A DNA stretch of 64,000 nucleotides from Pseudoalteromonas sp. N1230-9 (GCF_032716425.1 NZ_CP090419.1:2606001-2670000), one strand, 5' to 3'. Positions 1 through 10,165 are shown, counted from the stretch's first letter. Program-made: numbers and translations. The notes: a model not told the origin generated them from the letters alone.

Positions 1-310
1 TATTCAAACTTGTCGGTACAAACAAAGTATGGATGTATTCGCCAAACTTGATCATTTGCACGCCGTTGATAGACACTTCGGCGGTACGGCGCATCATGTT
101 AAATAAGCTGATCCGCATATGCCTTGCAAAGCGCTCGTTGACGATTTCCAAGGTCGGCATACGACCACGGACAATACGATCTTGTGATGAAAAGTCATAC
201 TGAAGCGTACTACTGTCCGAATCACCACTTTCGCCAATATCTTCCTCTTCGACTTCATCGACACCATGTAATAGCGCATCAATTTCGTCTTGGGATAATA
301 AATCGCTCAC
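1..310 (-). CDS. fliM: Flagellar motor switch protein FliM (N-terminal part)
   Basis: FliM sits in the cytoplasmic C-ring and binds phosphorylated CheY to reverse rotation. Only the first 103 codons are in the window; the gene runs off the left edge. The start is a GTG at 310 preceded by AGGGG, 9 bp after the fliL stop. The N-terminus reads SDLLSQDEIDALLHG, which contains the conserved EIDALL CheY-binding motif, followed by an acidic linker and the start of the middle domain (RFARHMRISLFN). It is co-transcribed with fliL and fliK upstream. The recognition is firm because the N-terminal motif is diagnostic. Confidence 0.95.
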   Translation of the reverse strand, partial: MSDLLSQDEIDALLHGVDEVEEEDIGESGDSDSSTLQYDFSSQDRIVRGRMPTLEIVNERFARHMRISLFNMMRRTAEVSINGVQMIKFGEYIHTLFVPTSLN

Positions 311-319
311 GCTGACCCC

Positions 320-844
320 TTATTGCATCACAAAGCCGGTAAACAATACCCGCTCAATCACTTTACTGCCCTCAACATCGTTTAATGCAGATTGAACTTT
401 TTCAAGTGCAGCTACTCGCACTGTTTCTTTTCCTTCGCTAGTACCCAACTCGTCGGCGGTTGTGGTAGAAAGTACACTTAATAAAGTGCTTTCAATTAAA
501 GGAATGTGCTTTTTGGCTGTTTCTTCATTGACTTCGCCGCGCACTAAAAGCTGCACTTTTATTTGCACTATACGATCTCGACTAGCACCAGGTACATTGA
601 ACACAAATGGACGTGGCATCGCAACATAGAGCGCAGAACCCACTTCTGCAGAGCTTGAAGGTGCTGCAGCATTATTGGCTACGGTTGTTTCATCGGCAAG
701 TGACTCAGCGGGTGCATCATCACCCGAAAATAGAAAATAACCTGCGCCAGCTGCCACCACAATAGCAACGACAGCTATAATGATGATCAACTTTTTTTTA
801 CTTTTACCGGTATCTTCTATTTCTAAATTTACATCTTCAGCCAT
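320..844 (-). CDS. fliL: Flagellar basal body-associated protein FliL
   Basis: FliL is a single-pass inner-membrane protein with a periplasmic domain that surrounds or stabilises stator units near the MS-ring. The protein is 174 residues from the ATG at 844: a charged N-terminus, one transmembrane helix at about 19-39, a low-complexity linker, then the FliL domain (PRPFVFNVPG near residue 80). An upstream in-frame GTG at 859 would add five residues, but GGAAG lies at the right distance from the ATG, so the ATG is preferred. It lies between fliK and fliM, the usual place. Confidence 0.95.
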   Translation of the reverse strand: MAEDVNLEIEDTGKSKKKLIIIIAVVAIVVAAGAGYFLFSGDDAPAESLADETTVANNAAAPSSSAEVGSALYVAMPRPFVFNVPGASRDRIVQIKVQLLVRGEVNEETAKKHIPLIESTLLSVLSTTTADELGTSEGKETVRVAALEKVQSALNDVEGSKVIERVLFTGFVMQ

Positions 845-922
845 TATCACTTCCTTCACGATTACAGCATATTATTTAAGCAGTACATACTGTAACTAAT
901 TTATTTCTTATAATAGCAGGAC

Positions 923-2773
923 TTAAGCATAGTAATCTATTGATGATGAAGATTGTTGTCGAGAAGTTTCGACATTTGTTGCAGCAGTGTTAGTCTGACT
1001 TTCTTCTTCATGTTGATTACCCGCTAGATTCCCTTGCCCTTGTTCGGGGTCTTGCTGCGCTCCAGATTCACCTTGTTGAATACTACTCTCACCAAGTTCA
1101 ATGCCTTGCTGCGCCAACATTTCGCGCAGGCGTGGCATTGATTGCTCAAGCGCTTCTTTCGCTTGCTGGTTTTGAACCACAAAGTTAATTTGCGCTTGCT
1201 CCGCGTCACTACGGATACGAATGTGCATACTGCCCATTTCCGGTGGGTCGAGACGAATTTCAGCTTCTTTATTATTGATATTTAATAATGCACTGACTCG
1301 CTCTTGCAACATTTTAGCAGCGTCGCTTTTTACAATATTTATCGCTTGCATGAAGCCTGGGTCAACACTCACCGTTTTACTGCTCGTCTGTTGTACCGAT
1401 TGTGTTTGTATATTTTGTAGCTCAAGTGCTTGTTCGTGCTGCTGCGCTGCAAGTTCATAGGCACTTGGTTGTGCTGTCGTTGTCTGTGCTGCTAATTGAT
1501 TGAATAATTGCACAACGCGTGCTGATGCAGGCTCTCTAGTTGCTTCCTTCACAGCTAAAATCTCAGCTTCACTAAGTGGTTCATCCTCTGCAGTCATATC
1601 AACAGATGGTTTAGCTGATGCCAGTTCTGAACGCGAAGTGCTGTCTTTATTTGGCTGCGCCGCCACATAGCTTGTGATGGCCGCGCTCTTATCTGAATGA
1701 TTTACAGCCTCAGTTAAACGTGCTTGCACTGCGGATAACTTGTTATATTGCTCAGAATCTTCTGGCAATGTTTGTAACTGCTCATTCACTTTATTCAATA
1801 AAACTTGTTGCTCACTTTTAGTCAGTGCGCTTATTTGTTTTTCTATTGATTGAGGTAATTTATTGCTCGTATCTTTACTTTCATTTGCAAGAACTTGCTC
1901 ATTGTTTTGTAAAGCATTATCACTCTTAACAGGGTTGTTACTAGAGTGAGTGTTCAATACTTCACTAAGCAGTGATTTAATCGCTTTAATATCACTGTTT
2001 TTGAGTTCGCCGCTTGCTTTTAATTCAGCTACTTGCTGTTCTAACTTAGCTTGTTGTTCTGGTGATAAAGCAAACTCTTTAGCTAATTGACTAACGGCTT
2101 GACCATCTCCTTTTTGTAGCTGAGCGAGTATACGGACTGTTTGTTCATCACTAATGCTCGCAGCTTTCGTTGGTTCTGCTGCCACTTTTGACTCACTTTG
2201 CATAGCAACTTTTGACTCATCAGTGTTAAGTTGCTTATCTATTTGTGCACTGCTTTGAGCTGCAACTTTATCCACCAGCGCTTCAGCTTTACCCACCACT
2301 GGTTCAACTTTATCTTTGGGTGGTAAATTAGCAGCGTTCAATTCGTTATTAACGGCTGTCGCAACCTTTGATTTTTCGATTAAGCTGGCAACAGAAGTCG
2401 TGTCTTTTACTGACGCTCCGTCAGGTTTAGTACTTTGTGTATTAGCAGCACTCGCAGGCTGCTCAGCTTCTGCGTTATTGATGACGTTAACGTGGGTACT
2501 CATCGCTTGCGATGCATTAATTTGCGATAATAATGTGTTGTCTTCACTTTTTGGCTCATCTTCGCCTGTTTCGGACGGCTTTGAATCATCCACTTGTTTG
2601 GCAGGTTCACTTTGACGATCCTTACTGGTGGTTTCATTTGCCGCATCATGGGCTTGTGTAAGCGTTGATAAAAAGCTTACATCTGATGAGTGCTCTGAAG
2701 AATCTGTTTCTTTACTTGAAAAACCAGTACCTTGCTCTGTTTTTACTTGCAAATTAATTTCACTGATCGCCAT
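923..2773 (-). CDS. fliK: Flagellar hook-length control protein FliK
   Basis: FliK is the secreted ruler that stops hook growth and switches export specificity to filament substrates. The protein has 616 residues, long for the family. The first ~450 are Gln/Ser/Glu-rich low complexity, typical of the ruler segment. The C-terminal Flg_hook domain is at about 470-560, with the recognisable core EIRLDPPEMGSMHIRI, followed by a Gln/Glu-rich tail. The ATG at 2773 has AGGTG upstream. A 92-bp gap separates it from fliJ, so fliK may begin its own fliKLM transcription unit. Confidence 0.95.
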   Translation of the reverse strand: MAISEINLQVKTEQGTGFSSKETDSSEHSSDVSFLSTLTQAHDAANETTSKDRQSEPAKQVDDSKPSETGEDEPKSEDNTLLSQINASQAMSTHVNVINNAEAEQPASAANTQSTKPDGASVKDTTSVASLIEKSKVATAVNNELNAANLPPKDKVEPVVGKAEALVDKVAAQSSAQIDKQLNTDESKVAMQSESKVAAEPTKAASISDEQTVRILAQLQKGDGQAVSQLAKEFALSPEQQAKLEQQVAELKASGELKNSDIKAIKSLLSEVLNTHSSNNPVKSDNALQNNEQVLANESKDTSNKLPQSIEKQISALTKSEQQVLLNKVNEQLQTLPEDSEQYNKLSAVQARLTEAVNHSDKSAAITSYVAAQPNKDSTSRSELASAKPSVDMTAEDEPLSEAEILAVKEATREPASARVVQLFNQLAAQTTTAQPSAYELAAQQHEQALELQNIQTQSVQQTSSKTVSVDPGFMQAINIVKSDAAKMLQERVSALLNINNKEAEIRLDPPEMGSMHIRIRSDAEQAQINFVVQNQQAKEALEQSMPRLREMLAQQGIELGESSIQQGESGAQQDPEQGQGNLAGNQHEEESQTNTAATNVETSRQQSSSSIDYYA

Positions 2774-2865
2774 AATTCACCTGAGTATAAAGGGGCAATT
2801 TGCCGCCGTAAGTGCCAAAATAAATGCTACTAGCAAGTACAAATGCAAATTATATGCCTAAAAAA

Positions 2866-3321
2866 TTACAGTGTTGGATTTTTCAACTGGCGTTGATAGA
2901 ATTGATTTGAAGCGAACTCGTCCAGCATCTTTTGCTCACTTTTAGCGACAGCCGCGGCCTGCTTAATTGCCTGTTTTTCGATAAGCTTAGCAACTGCTTT
3001 TGCTTTAACTTGCTGTTTTAACCACAGAGTTTTTCGCTGCGCAACAACTTGCTTTGCGGTATTCACGGTGCTTGCCTGTTGACGAATCGCTTCTTCTATT
3101 TTGGCAATAAACGAGTGGTACTGACTAAAACCTGCGCTTGATAACCCTGAACGCCCTTTGGTATGCAGTTGCTGTGAATATTCAAGACGAAAGTTATTTA
3201 AGCCTTGTAGCTTTTGTTGATTACTTTGCAAGTGTTGCTGTGCTTTTAAGTAATCCATACGCAGCGATTCTTCTTTATCGTTCTCAAGCTTTAGTAATAG
3301 ATCAAGTTTATTTTTAGCCAT
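2866..3321 (-). CDS. fliJ: Flagellar export protein FliJ
   Basis: FliJ is the coiled-coil stalk-like protein that sits in the FliI hexamer and links the ATPase to the FlhA export gate. The product has 151 residues, almost entirely Gln/Lys/Ala-rich alpha-helix with heptad character, the usual length for the family. The ATG shares one base with the fliI stop (TAATG), so the two are translationally coupled. Primary-sequence conservation is weak in FliJ, so the call rests on size, helical character and position directly after fliI. Confidence 0.9.
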   Translation of the reverse strand: MAKNKLDLLLKLENDKEESLRMDYLKAQQHLQSNQQKLQGLNNFRLEYSQQLHTKGRSGLSSAGFSQYHSFIAKIEEAIRQQASTVNTAKQVVAQRKTLWLKQQVKAKAVAKLIEKQAIKQAAAVAKSEQKMLDEFASNQFYQRQLKNPTL

Positions 3322-4652
3322 TATGCTTGTCCTAACAGTTGTGCTAGACCTTGTAAGCCATCGTCATAGCTGATCACATCTTTCATGCCTTGTTGTAAAA
3401 ACTGATTCACTGCTGGCATCATATTAATTGCTTGATCAAGCATAGGATCTGTTCCTTTTTGATAAGCACCCAGCGTAATCATATCTTTATTCTGCTGGTA
3501 CATAGAATAGACTTGTTTAAGCACTCTTGCTTGTTGCATGTGCGGCTCTGAGACAACTTGCGGCATAACCCGTGAAATAGACTTTTCAATATCGATAGCA
3601 GGATAATGACCACTATCGGCTAAGTCTCGCGATAACACGATGTGACCGTCCAAAATAGCGCGGGCAGAATCGGCAATAGGGTCTTGCATGTCATCCCCCT
3701 CGCTCAGCACAGTAAAAAATGCAGTAATAGAACCTTGGCCTTCACCACCGTTACCAGCACGCTCAACTAACGCGGGTAATTTTGCAAACACGGAAGGCGG
3801 ATAACCTTTTGTTGCCGGGGGCTCGCCAACAGCGAGCGCGATTTCACGCTGCGCCATCGCGTAACGAGTCACTGAATCAAGCAGCAGTAACACATTGAGA
3901 CCTTGATCACGAAAATATTCGGCAATTGTGACGGCACTTTCACAGCCTTTTAAACGCATAAGTGGTGATGCATCAGCGGGTGCAGCAACAACAACGGAAC
4001 GTTTACGCCCTTCAACACCAAGAATTTCTTCAATAAATTCTTTTACCTCACGGCCACGCTCTCCCACTAAGCCAACTACGATGACATCGGCTTCTGAGCC
4101 TCTGGTCATCATACCAAGTAACACTGACTTACCCACACCTGAGCCTGCAAATAAGCCCATACGCTGACCTTGTCCAACAGTGATAACGGAATTGATCGCC
4201 CGCACCCCAACATCCATTGGCTGGCTAATTGGACGTCTAGCAAGGGGGTTAATCGCGTTTTGTGCAAACTTCAGATAGTGCTCCGCCTTAATTGCACCTA
4301 AACCGTCAAGTGGACGACCAAGACCATCAATAACACGACCGAGTAGACTCATACCTACAGGCAAACCTGTTTCGTTAACTTGAGGAATAACCCGTGCGCC
4401 AGGTAACACGCCGGAAATATGATCATTCGGCATTAAATATAAGGTTTGATCATTAAAACCAACAACCTCAGCATCAACATAACCATTGATCGTTTCAATT
4501 TTGCACTGGCTACCAACCGGTGCGCGAAGACCTTTCGCTTCCAGAGTTAAACCAACAACGCGCGTCAAAATGCCTGCGACGGCAGGCTTACTGACTTTTA
4601 TGTGCTTTTCATAACGCTTTAAACGTTCGCCAAGGGGTGTTTGACTACTCAT
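3321..4652 (-). CDS. fliI: Flagellum-specific export ATPase FliI
   Basis: FliI is the cytoplasmic ATPase of the flagellar type III export apparatus and resembles the F1 beta subunit. The protein has 443 residues, normal length. The Walker A motif [11 protein letters not shown] is at 166-176, the conserved [12 protein letters not shown] segment follows, then a Walker B-like [11 protein letters not shown], and the [13 protein letters not shown] loop typical of FliI/YscN ATPases. It is flanked by fliH (18-bp gap) and fliJ (1-base overlap), in the standard order. Confidence 0.98.
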   Translation of the reverse strand: MSSQTPLGERLKRYEKHIKVSKPAVAGILTRVVGLTLEAKGLRAPVGSQCKIETINGYVDAEVVGFNDQTLYLMPNDHISGVLPGARVIPQVNETGLPVGMSLLGRVIDGLGRPLDGLGAIKAEHYLKFAQNAINPLARRPISQPMDVGVRAINSVITVGQGQRMGLFAGSGVGKSVLLGMMTRGSEADVIVVGLVGERGREVKEFIEEILGVEGRKRSVVVAAPADASPLMRLKGCESAVTIAEYFRDQGLNVLLLLDSVTRYAMAQREIALAVGEPPATKGYPPSVFAKLPALVERAGNGGEGQGSITAFFTVLSEGDDMQDPIADSARAILDGHIVLSRDLADSGHYPAIDIEKSISRVMPQVVSEPHMQQARVLKQVYSMYQQNKDMITLGAYQKGTDPMLDQAINMMPAVNQFLQQGMKDVISYDDGLQGLAQLLGQA

Positions 4653-4670
4653 ACTGAGCCTAAAAAGTGG

Positions 4671-5489
4671 TTAGATACCACTGTTATGCAAAAAGTTTTC
4701 CAATGTTTCTTTGACGCGGGTTTTTACGGTCATATCTATTGATGACTGAGGTGTTTTAACTTCACATCCACCGCGTTCAAGGGTCGGTTCTGCCACTAAC
4801 TGCCAGTGATTATCTGCAACAGTTTGTTCGCCATAACTTTCTGTGACAAGTTTAATATCATCAGGGTGTAAGTGAATACGTACTTTTGTTTGCTCATCAC
4901 CTAATGCATCTACTGCTTGCTTTAACGCATGTAAAACAACATCTGGCGAGGTTTTAATTTCTTGATAAATCAGTGATTCACTTAACATCACAGCCAGTTG
5001 CACAAGCTGTTTTTCAGCGCTTTCATCCACTTGTGATAAAGGATTTGATAGGCTATCAAGTAAGCCACGTAATATCGTGAGTTGCTCTTCGATTATAGGC
5101 TTAACTTCTTCTTGGCCTTGGGTTTTACCTAACTCTACACCTTCTTTGTAGCCGGCTTCTTTACCTTCACCTACGCCCTTTTCAAAGCCGTCAATATAGC
5201 CTTGCTCATGGCCTTGTTTTAAACCTTCCTCAAACGCATCTTGACGAATTTTTTCTAGCTCAGCCATTGTTAATGCGGGTATTTCTGGCTCTTCAGGCTC
5301 TTCCTTTGCGGGTGCTTTTTCTTGCTCTTTACGATATAAATCAGCTAAAGGCGTGCCAAATGCAGTAGAGCGTCCCGCGTACTTGCGAGTATCTTGTTCA
5401 ACATCAGGAATTGGCCAATTTTCTAAAAGTTCATCAACCGCTTCGCTGGCGTGAACAGGTTTACCTCGGTGAAGTGATGGTTTATCCAT
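4671..5489 (-). CDS. fliH: Flagellar assembly protein FliH
   Basis: FliH is the peripheral-stalk-like regulator that binds and localises the FliI ATPase. The protein has 272 residues. A proline/glutamate-rich N-terminal part is followed at about 95-140 by a run of Gly-x-x-x-Gly type repeats (EGLKQGHEQGYIDGFEKG), the GxxxG helix hallmark of FliH, then the C-terminal FliI-binding domain (VRIHLHPDDIKLV). The ATG at 5489 is three bases past the fliG stop, indicating one operon. Confidence 0.96.
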   Translation of the reverse strand: MDKPSLHRGKPVHASEAVDELLENWPIPDVEQDTRKYAGRSTAFGTPLADLYRKEQEKAPAKEEPEEPEIPALTMAELEKIRQDAFEEGLKQGHEQGYIDGFEKGVGEGKEAGYKEGVELGKTQGQEEVKPIIEEQLTILRGLLDSLSNPLSQVDESAEKQLVQLAVMLSESLIYQEIKTSPDVVLHALKQAVDALGDEQTKVRIHLHPDDIKLVTESYGEQTVADNHWQLVAEPTLERGGCEVKTPQSSIDMTVKTRVKETLENFLHNSGI

Positions 5490-5492
5490 GAT

Positions 5493-6530
5493 TTACAGGA
5501 ACTCCTCTCCACCACCGCCACCAAGCATAATTTCACCTGAATCTGCTAAGCGACGTGCTGTTGACAGAATTTCTTTTTGTGCTGTTTCTACTTCACTAAT
5601 ACGCACAGGCCCCATTGCTTCTAAGTCATCAGCAAGCAGTTCTGCGGCACGTTTTGACATATTACTTAGGATCTTTTCTTTCAGTGCTTCGTCAGTACCT
5701 TTGATTGCTTTCATGAGTACATCTTGTTGCACTTCACGAAGAATCGCTTGAATGCCTCTATCTTCTACATCCATTAAGTTTTCGAAGACAAACATTAAGT
5801 CTTGGATTTGTTGCGACATTTCTTCGTCATGCTCACGGATTGAATCCATCAACTGACCTTCAACATTCGTATCTAGGTAGTTCATGATATCTGCCGCGGC
5901 TTTCAGGCCACCCATTTTCGCTGCTTGCGCACCTGCTTGACCAGCAAACTGTTTCTCCATGATTTCGTTTAATTCTTGGAGTGCCGCAGGTTGAACTTCT
6001 TCAAGGTTAGCAATACGCATGGTTAAATCAAGGCGCACTTTTTCTGGGAACTGCGACAATATCTCAGCAGACTGCTCAGGCTCTAAGTAAGATAAAACAA
6101 TGGTCTGGATCTGCGGGTGCTCATTACGAATAATATTAGCAACCTGTTTAGAATCCATCCATTTTAACGAATCGAGGCCTTTCGCGCCTGAGCCCATTAC
6201 AATCTGATCGATTAAGCTTGCTGCTTTATCTTCACCTAGGGCTGCGGTTAGTGCTTTCTTAATAAAGTCTTCAGATTGGAAACCAATAGTACTAAAGCTT
6301 TGAATTTGTTCAATAAACAAGTTATGCACAGCGCTAATTTTTGCTTGCGATAAATCATCCAGCGCGGCCATTGCCATCCCCACTTTTTGAACCTGTTTTG
6401 GCTCTAAGTGTTTTAGGATTTGTGCTGCATCCTCTTCTGATAAACTCAGCAAAAGTATCGCTGCTTTATCTACGCCGTCTAATTTGTCGACATCAAACGC
6501 CGCAGGTAATTGTTTTTCTTGATCAGTCAT
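5493..6530 (-). CDS. fliG: Flagellar motor switch protein FliG
   Basis: FliG is the C-ring subunit that interacts with stators and generates torque; it attaches to the FliF C-terminus. The protein has 345 residues with the N-terminal FliF-binding domain (DKAAILLLSL), the EHPQ motif at 137-140 in the middle domain, and the torque helix region with charged residues near 275-300 (MFVFENLMDVEDRGIQAILREV). The C-terminus is an unusual Gly-run (GGGGGEEFL). The ATG overlaps the fliF stop by 8 bp. Confidence 0.98.
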   Translation of the reverse strand: MTDQEKQLPAAFDVDKLDGVDKAAILLLSLSEEDAAQILKHLEPKQVQKVGMAMAALDDLSQAKISAVHNLFIEQIQSFSTIGFQSEDFIKKALTAALGEDKAASLIDQIVMGSGAKGLDSLKWMDSKQVANIIRNEHPQIQTIVLSYLEPEQSAEILSQFPEKVRLDLTMRIANLEEVQPAALQELNEIMEKQFAGQAGAQAAKMGGLKAAADIMNYLDTNVEGQLMDSIREHDEEMSQQIQDLMFVFENLMDVEDRGIQAILREVQQDVLMKAIKGTDEALKEKILSNMSKRAAELLADDLEAMGPVRISEVETAQKEILSTARRLADSGEIMLGGGGGEEFL

Positions 6531-8238
6531 CTTCTGTTAACCACGCTTTCACTACTTGTGAAGACAATTCAGGCTCATTTGCTACCAGTGCTCGCACTGC
6601 TTTAAGTAAATCTTCATCGCCATGTAAATCTGGTAGCTGTAGTGTACCATCACTTGAGAATCCTACAGCAGCCGAGTCAAAGTCTTTATTTAGCATATCT
6701 AGCGTACTATCACCAATATCTATACCTGAGCTTAGCGCATCTTCATCATATTCTTCCAGTGTATCATCAGGGTAAATTAAGCGTTTCAGCATTGGTTTAA
6801 CAACAGCAATTATTAGTACAATGATTACCAATGCGCCCAGCGCTAAACGTAGCATTTTCATGAACCACTCTTGTTCCCACAGTGGTATTTCGATTGCTTC
6901 TCCTGTGTCTTGGCGAACAAAAGGCACGGTTACAACTTCTAGCGCATCACCACGCTGCATATCAAAGCCAACACCACCTTGTAATAAGCGACGGATATTT
7001 GACAATGCCTCAACCGAGCGCGGTACCATTGTTGTTTCACCGTTTTCACCGACTTGAGGCACATAGTCAACGGCAACAGATACACTAATACGACGGATAA
7101 CCCCTGTTTGCTGACGTTTATGTGAAATCGTTGTATCTAACTCGTAATTACGGGTTGCTTCTTTGTGAGAACGACTTGGGTTAGTTGCTGTACCAGCCCC
7201 ACCTTGACCCGCTACCTCAGGGATATCAGAGTTAACAGGCGGCTGGTTTGTTAAGGCACCAGGAATACCAACCGCTAAACCACCAATGTTATTTTCTTCA
7301 AACGTTGTTTCACTGCGTACGGCAGGTAAATCTGGGTTAAAGCGCTTTTGAGTTTCTTCAACGGCACTAAAGTCCATATTCAAATCTACTTGCGCTGTGT
7401 AGTTACCTAACCCCACAACAGGAATAAGGATACTATCGATTTTATTAAGATATTCTTCTTCGCGTTTGCGCTCAATTTCATACTCTTTACGTGAGCGAGC
7501 TGCCAGTGAGTTTTGTGAGCCTGAGTTAAGTAAACGGCCATTTTGATCGGTAACTGTAACGCGCTCAGGTGACAGCCCTTGTACAGCTGACGCAATAATA
7601 TCAACCACTGAGTCAACTTCTTCACCATCGAGTGTGCGGCCACGCTTCAGTGTTAGCACCACCGTAGCAGAAGGTTGTTTTTCACGACGAGCAAACACGT
7701 TTTCTTTTGGAATAGCTAAAAGTACTTTGGCGCGAGTTACATTTTTTAGCTCTTCAATGGTGCGCGCAAGCTGCTGCTCACGGCCATGTTTTAAACGTTC
7801 GCGTTCAAGGCGTTGGCTTACACCAAAGCCCATATCTTGCATGATGATGTCAGTACCTGAGCTTGGCGCTTGCTCAAGGCCTTCACGAGCCATCAATAGC
7901 TTAATATTTTGGTATTCACCTTCTTCAACCGAAATGACATTACCATCTAATTCATAATCAATCTTTTGAGCATCTAAAAAGTCGAGAGTTTGAATAAGCT
8001 CTTCCGTTGGCATTTTACCAAGCGGTCGCATATCAGGCTGACGAGCCCAAATAATGATAAAAATAGCGATTGCCAAACAGATAGCCAGTGCAATAACTAA
8101 CGTAACCTGACGAAGTACATCTACACCGTTCAGGGCACTTAAGTATCCAGACTTTTGCTCTTGTTGTTCCTCAGTATCAGGTGAATCGACTCCACCACCT
8201 GCTAAGGCTAGATCAGTTGATTGATTAGATTGCGCCAC
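6523..8238 (-). CDS. fliF: Flagellar MS-ring protein FliF
   Basis: FliF forms the membrane-embedded MS-ring, the base on which rod, export gate and C-ring assemble. The protein has 571 residues, typical length. A first membrane helix is at about 45-66, the periplasmic YscJ-like ring-building domains follow (MAREGLEQAPSSGTDIIMQD), and a second helix is at about 464-484, then a cytoplasmic tail that binds FliG. It is the second gene of the operon beginning with fliE, 20 bp downstream of it. Confidence 0.98.
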   Translation of the reverse strand: MAQSNQSTDLALAGGGVDSPDTEEQQEQKSGYLSALNGVDVLRQVTLVIALAICLAIAIFIIIWARQPDMRPLGKMPTEELIQTLDFLDAQKIDYELDGNVISVEEGEYQNIKLLMAREGLEQAPSSGTDIIMQDMGFGVSQRLERERLKHGREQQLARTIEELKNVTRAKVLLAIPKENVFARREKQPSATVVLTLKRGRTLDGEEVDSVVDIIASAVQGLSPERVTVTDQNGRLLNSGSQNSLAARSRKEYEIERKREEEYLNKIDSILIPVVGLGNYTAQVDLNMDFSAVEETQKRFNPDLPAVRSETTFEENNIGGLAVGIPGALTNQPPVNSDIPEVAGQGGAGTATNPSRSHKEATRNYELDTTISHKRQQTGVIRRISVSVAVDYVPQVGENGETTMVPRSVEALSNIRRLLQGGVGFDMQRGDALEVVTVPFVRQDTGEAIEIPLWEQEWFMKMLRLALGALVIIVLIIAVVKPMLKRLIYPDDTLEEYDEDALSSGIDIGDSTLDMLNKDFDSAAVGFSSDGTLQLPDLHGDEDLLKAVRALVANEPELSSQVVKAWLTEDD

Positions 8239-8258
8239 AATAATTCTCCACTACCTAG

Positions 8259-8591
8259 TTAAACAGGCATGTTCATAATGTCTTTATATGCTTCAACAAG
8301 TTTGTTTCTTACTTGTACCGTCGCCTCAAAAGCCACTGAAGACTTTTGCGAAGCTATCATCACTTCTGCCAAGGAAACACTGCGATCTCCCATCTCTAAT
8401 GCGGTGACTTTTTGCTTAGCGTCTTGTTGTAGGCCATTAACGTTATCAAGCGCATTACTAAGTAAATCACCAAACTGTGCTGATGAAGTCGGCTGAGCTT
8501 GTGTTGGTAAGTTATTAACTGACTGGCTACGGCCCGCTTCTAGAGCCATAGATTGCATTTCTTGAAATAATGCGCTGTTTTGAATTTTCAT
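8259..8591 (-). CDS. fliE: Flagellar hook-basal body complex protein FliE
   Basis: FliE is the adaptor between the MS-ring and the proximal rod. The protein has 110 residues, the normal size, with the conserved C-terminal region SLAEVMIASQKSSVAFEATVQVRNK that is characteristic of the family. It is the first gene of the fliEFGHIJ unit and has a well-formed -24/-12 motif about 40 bp upstream, consistent with sigma54 control by the Flr regulators. Confidence 0.97.
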   Translation of the reverse strand: MKIQNSALFQEMQSMALEAGRSQSVNNLPTQAQPTSSAQFGDLLSNALDNVNGLQQDAKQKVTALEMGDRSVSLAEVMIASQKSSVAFEATVQVRNKLVEAYKDIMNMPV

Positions 8592-8629
8592 AATACTCTC
8601 TGACGATGCAGTTCACTTATCAAGTAAAA

Positions 8630-8645
8630 TGCACAAAGCGTGCCA
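8630..8645 (-). promoter_or_regulatory. sigma54-type promoter of fliE operon
   Basis: On the minus strand the sequence reads TGGCACGCTTTGTGCA. It has the invariant GG and GC doublets exactly 10 bases apart and matches TGGCAC-N5-TTGC closely. It lies 39 bp upstream of the fliE start codon. Confidence 0.85.
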
Positions 8646-8708
8646 TAAATAAAAACCAATAAAAACAAGCGTTTATTGGTATATTTATTGTTGTCAGAGT
8701 TTTGACAG

Positions 8709-8740
8709 CAAACAAGCTCACGATAATGTGAGCTTGTTTG
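8709..8740 (-). terminator. Terminator hairpin after flrBC
   Basis: An 11-bp perfect stem (AACAAGCTCAC paired with GTGAGCTTGTT) with a six-base loop lies between the flrC stop and the fliE promoter. The minus-strand T-tract is short, so termination may be partial. Confidence 0.65.
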
Positions 8741-8758
8741 TGTAAGAAGAAATATGGA

Positions 8759-10165
8759 TTAGGCTGGTAATGCGATCCCAAGATCACGCATTTGCGCCAA
8801 CTTATACCTAAGTGTACGAGGACTAATTCCTAAAGTCTCTGCAACCTCTTTGCGTTTACCTTGGCATTTGGCTAGCGTCTCTAAAATAATACGATGCTCT
8901 TTATCTTTGAGTTCGTCTTTATAATTACCTTGCTCGTTCACTTGAGGAATACTCGCAAGCTGAGGCTCTACAGGCTGCTCTTGATAAATCGGGGCATTAT
9001 GTGATGGAGCTGGCTGAGTTAACTCTGAACTTGTTGATAACAACTCTTCGATGAAAATATCACTCTCATGAATACTGTTGCCATCACATAAAATGAGTGC
9101 CCGTTGAATAACATTATCAAGCTCGCGAACGTTACCAGGCCATGTATGCGCTAAAAGCTTTTGCTTTGCGCCTTCAGTAATCAGTGCAATTGGCTCTTTG
9201 CTTTTCAAGCAGTGTCGTTCAATCAAATGCTCAGCAAGAATAATAATGTCACCTGGGCGCTCAGCAAGTGGCCGCCACATTAGGGGGAATACATTTAAAC
9301 GATAGTATAAATCTTCTCTAAATAGATTGTTACTAACAGCGTCTTTTAGGTCACGGTTGCTGGTTGCCAAAACACGAACATCAAGTTCAATCGTTTTACG
9401 GCTACCCAGTCGCTCCACTTCACGCTCTTGTAATACACGCAGTAATTTTGCTTGAAGCCCTAAGTCCATCTCAGTGATTTCATCAAGTAAAATGGTGCCA
9501 CCTTGCGCCTGTTCAAATTTACCTGGGCAAGCTTGAATAGCGCCTGTAAAAGCACCTTTTTCGTAACCAAATAATGTTGCCTCAAGCATGTTTTCGGGGA
9601 TGGCTGCGCAGTTAATTGCAACAAAAGGCGCATCAGCACGGCTTGATTTATCATGAATATAACGCGCTAAGACTTCTTTACCTGACCCACTTGGGCCAAG
9701 CACCATAACACTGGCGTCAGAGCGAGCCACTTTACTGGCCAGCTCAAGTAGCTTTATGCTTGATGGATCTGCGACAATGGGACCTTCGGTCTCTTTTTCT
9801 TTCTCTGGTAAATAACGACTGACCATATTAAGAAGCACTTCTGGCGCAAACGGCTTGGCCATATAGTCAATAGCACCAAGGCGCATTGCTTCAACCGCAT
9901 CATCAATGGTGGCATACGCTGTCATCATCAAAACGGGCAACTCTGGGTAGTTCAGTTTAATGCTGCGCAATAGGTCGAGACCACTCATGGTTCCCATTTG
10001 CACATCACTGACTACCAATGCATAGGTATTTTGTTTTAACAAGACCATTGCCTGTTCGGCACTGTCAGCAGCAATACAATCAATACCAGACATTTCTAGT
10101 GTATCAATCAGCGCTTCTCGTAGGCCTGCGTCATCTTCAACGACTAAAATAGGATGGGTACTCAT
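8759..10165 (-). CDS. flrC: Sigma54-dependent response regulator FlrC (FleR)
   Basis: FlrC activates mid-class flagellar genes (basal body, hook, a major flagellin) with sigma54-RNA polymerase. The protein has 468 residues: receiver domain with phospho-acceptor Asp at about 54 (VVSDVQMG), AAA+ domain with Walker A GPSGSGKE at 157-164 and the sigma54-contact loop GAFTGA at 204-209, then a Fis-type helix-turn-helix at the C-terminus (KRKEVAETLGISPRTLRYKL). Its ATG overlaps the flrB stop by four bases, so kinase and regulator are translated as a pair. A paralogous NtrC-type regulator is less likely given the flagellar setting. Confidence 0.95.
   Translation of the reverse strand: MSTHPILVVEDDAGLREALIDTLEMSGIDCIAADSAEQAMVLLKQNTYALVVSDVQMGTMSGLDLLRSIKLNYPELPVLMMTAYATIDDAVEAMRLGAIDYMAKPFAPEVLLNMVSRYLPEKEKETEGPIVADPSSIKLLELASKVARSDASVMVLGPSGSGKEVLARYIHDKSSRADAPFVAINCAAIPENMLEATLFGYEKGAFTGAIQACPGKFEQAQGGTILLDEITEMDLGLQAKLLRVLQEREVERLGSRKTIELDVRVLATSNRDLKDAVSNNLFREDLYYRLNVFPLMWRPLAERPGDIIILAEHLIERHCLKSKEPIALITEGAKQKLLAHTWPGNVRELDNVIQRALILCDGNSIHESDIFIEELLSTSSELTQPAPSHNAPIYQEQPVEPQLASIPQVNEQGNYKDELKDKEHRIILETLAKCQGKRKEVAETLGISPRTLRYKLAQMRDLGIALPA

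Noticed and set aside
2801..2835. sigma54 motif upstream of fliK (TGGCAC ... GGC)
   Set aside because: The -24 box is good but the GG to GC spacing is 11, not 10, and sigma54 promoters do not tolerate this well.
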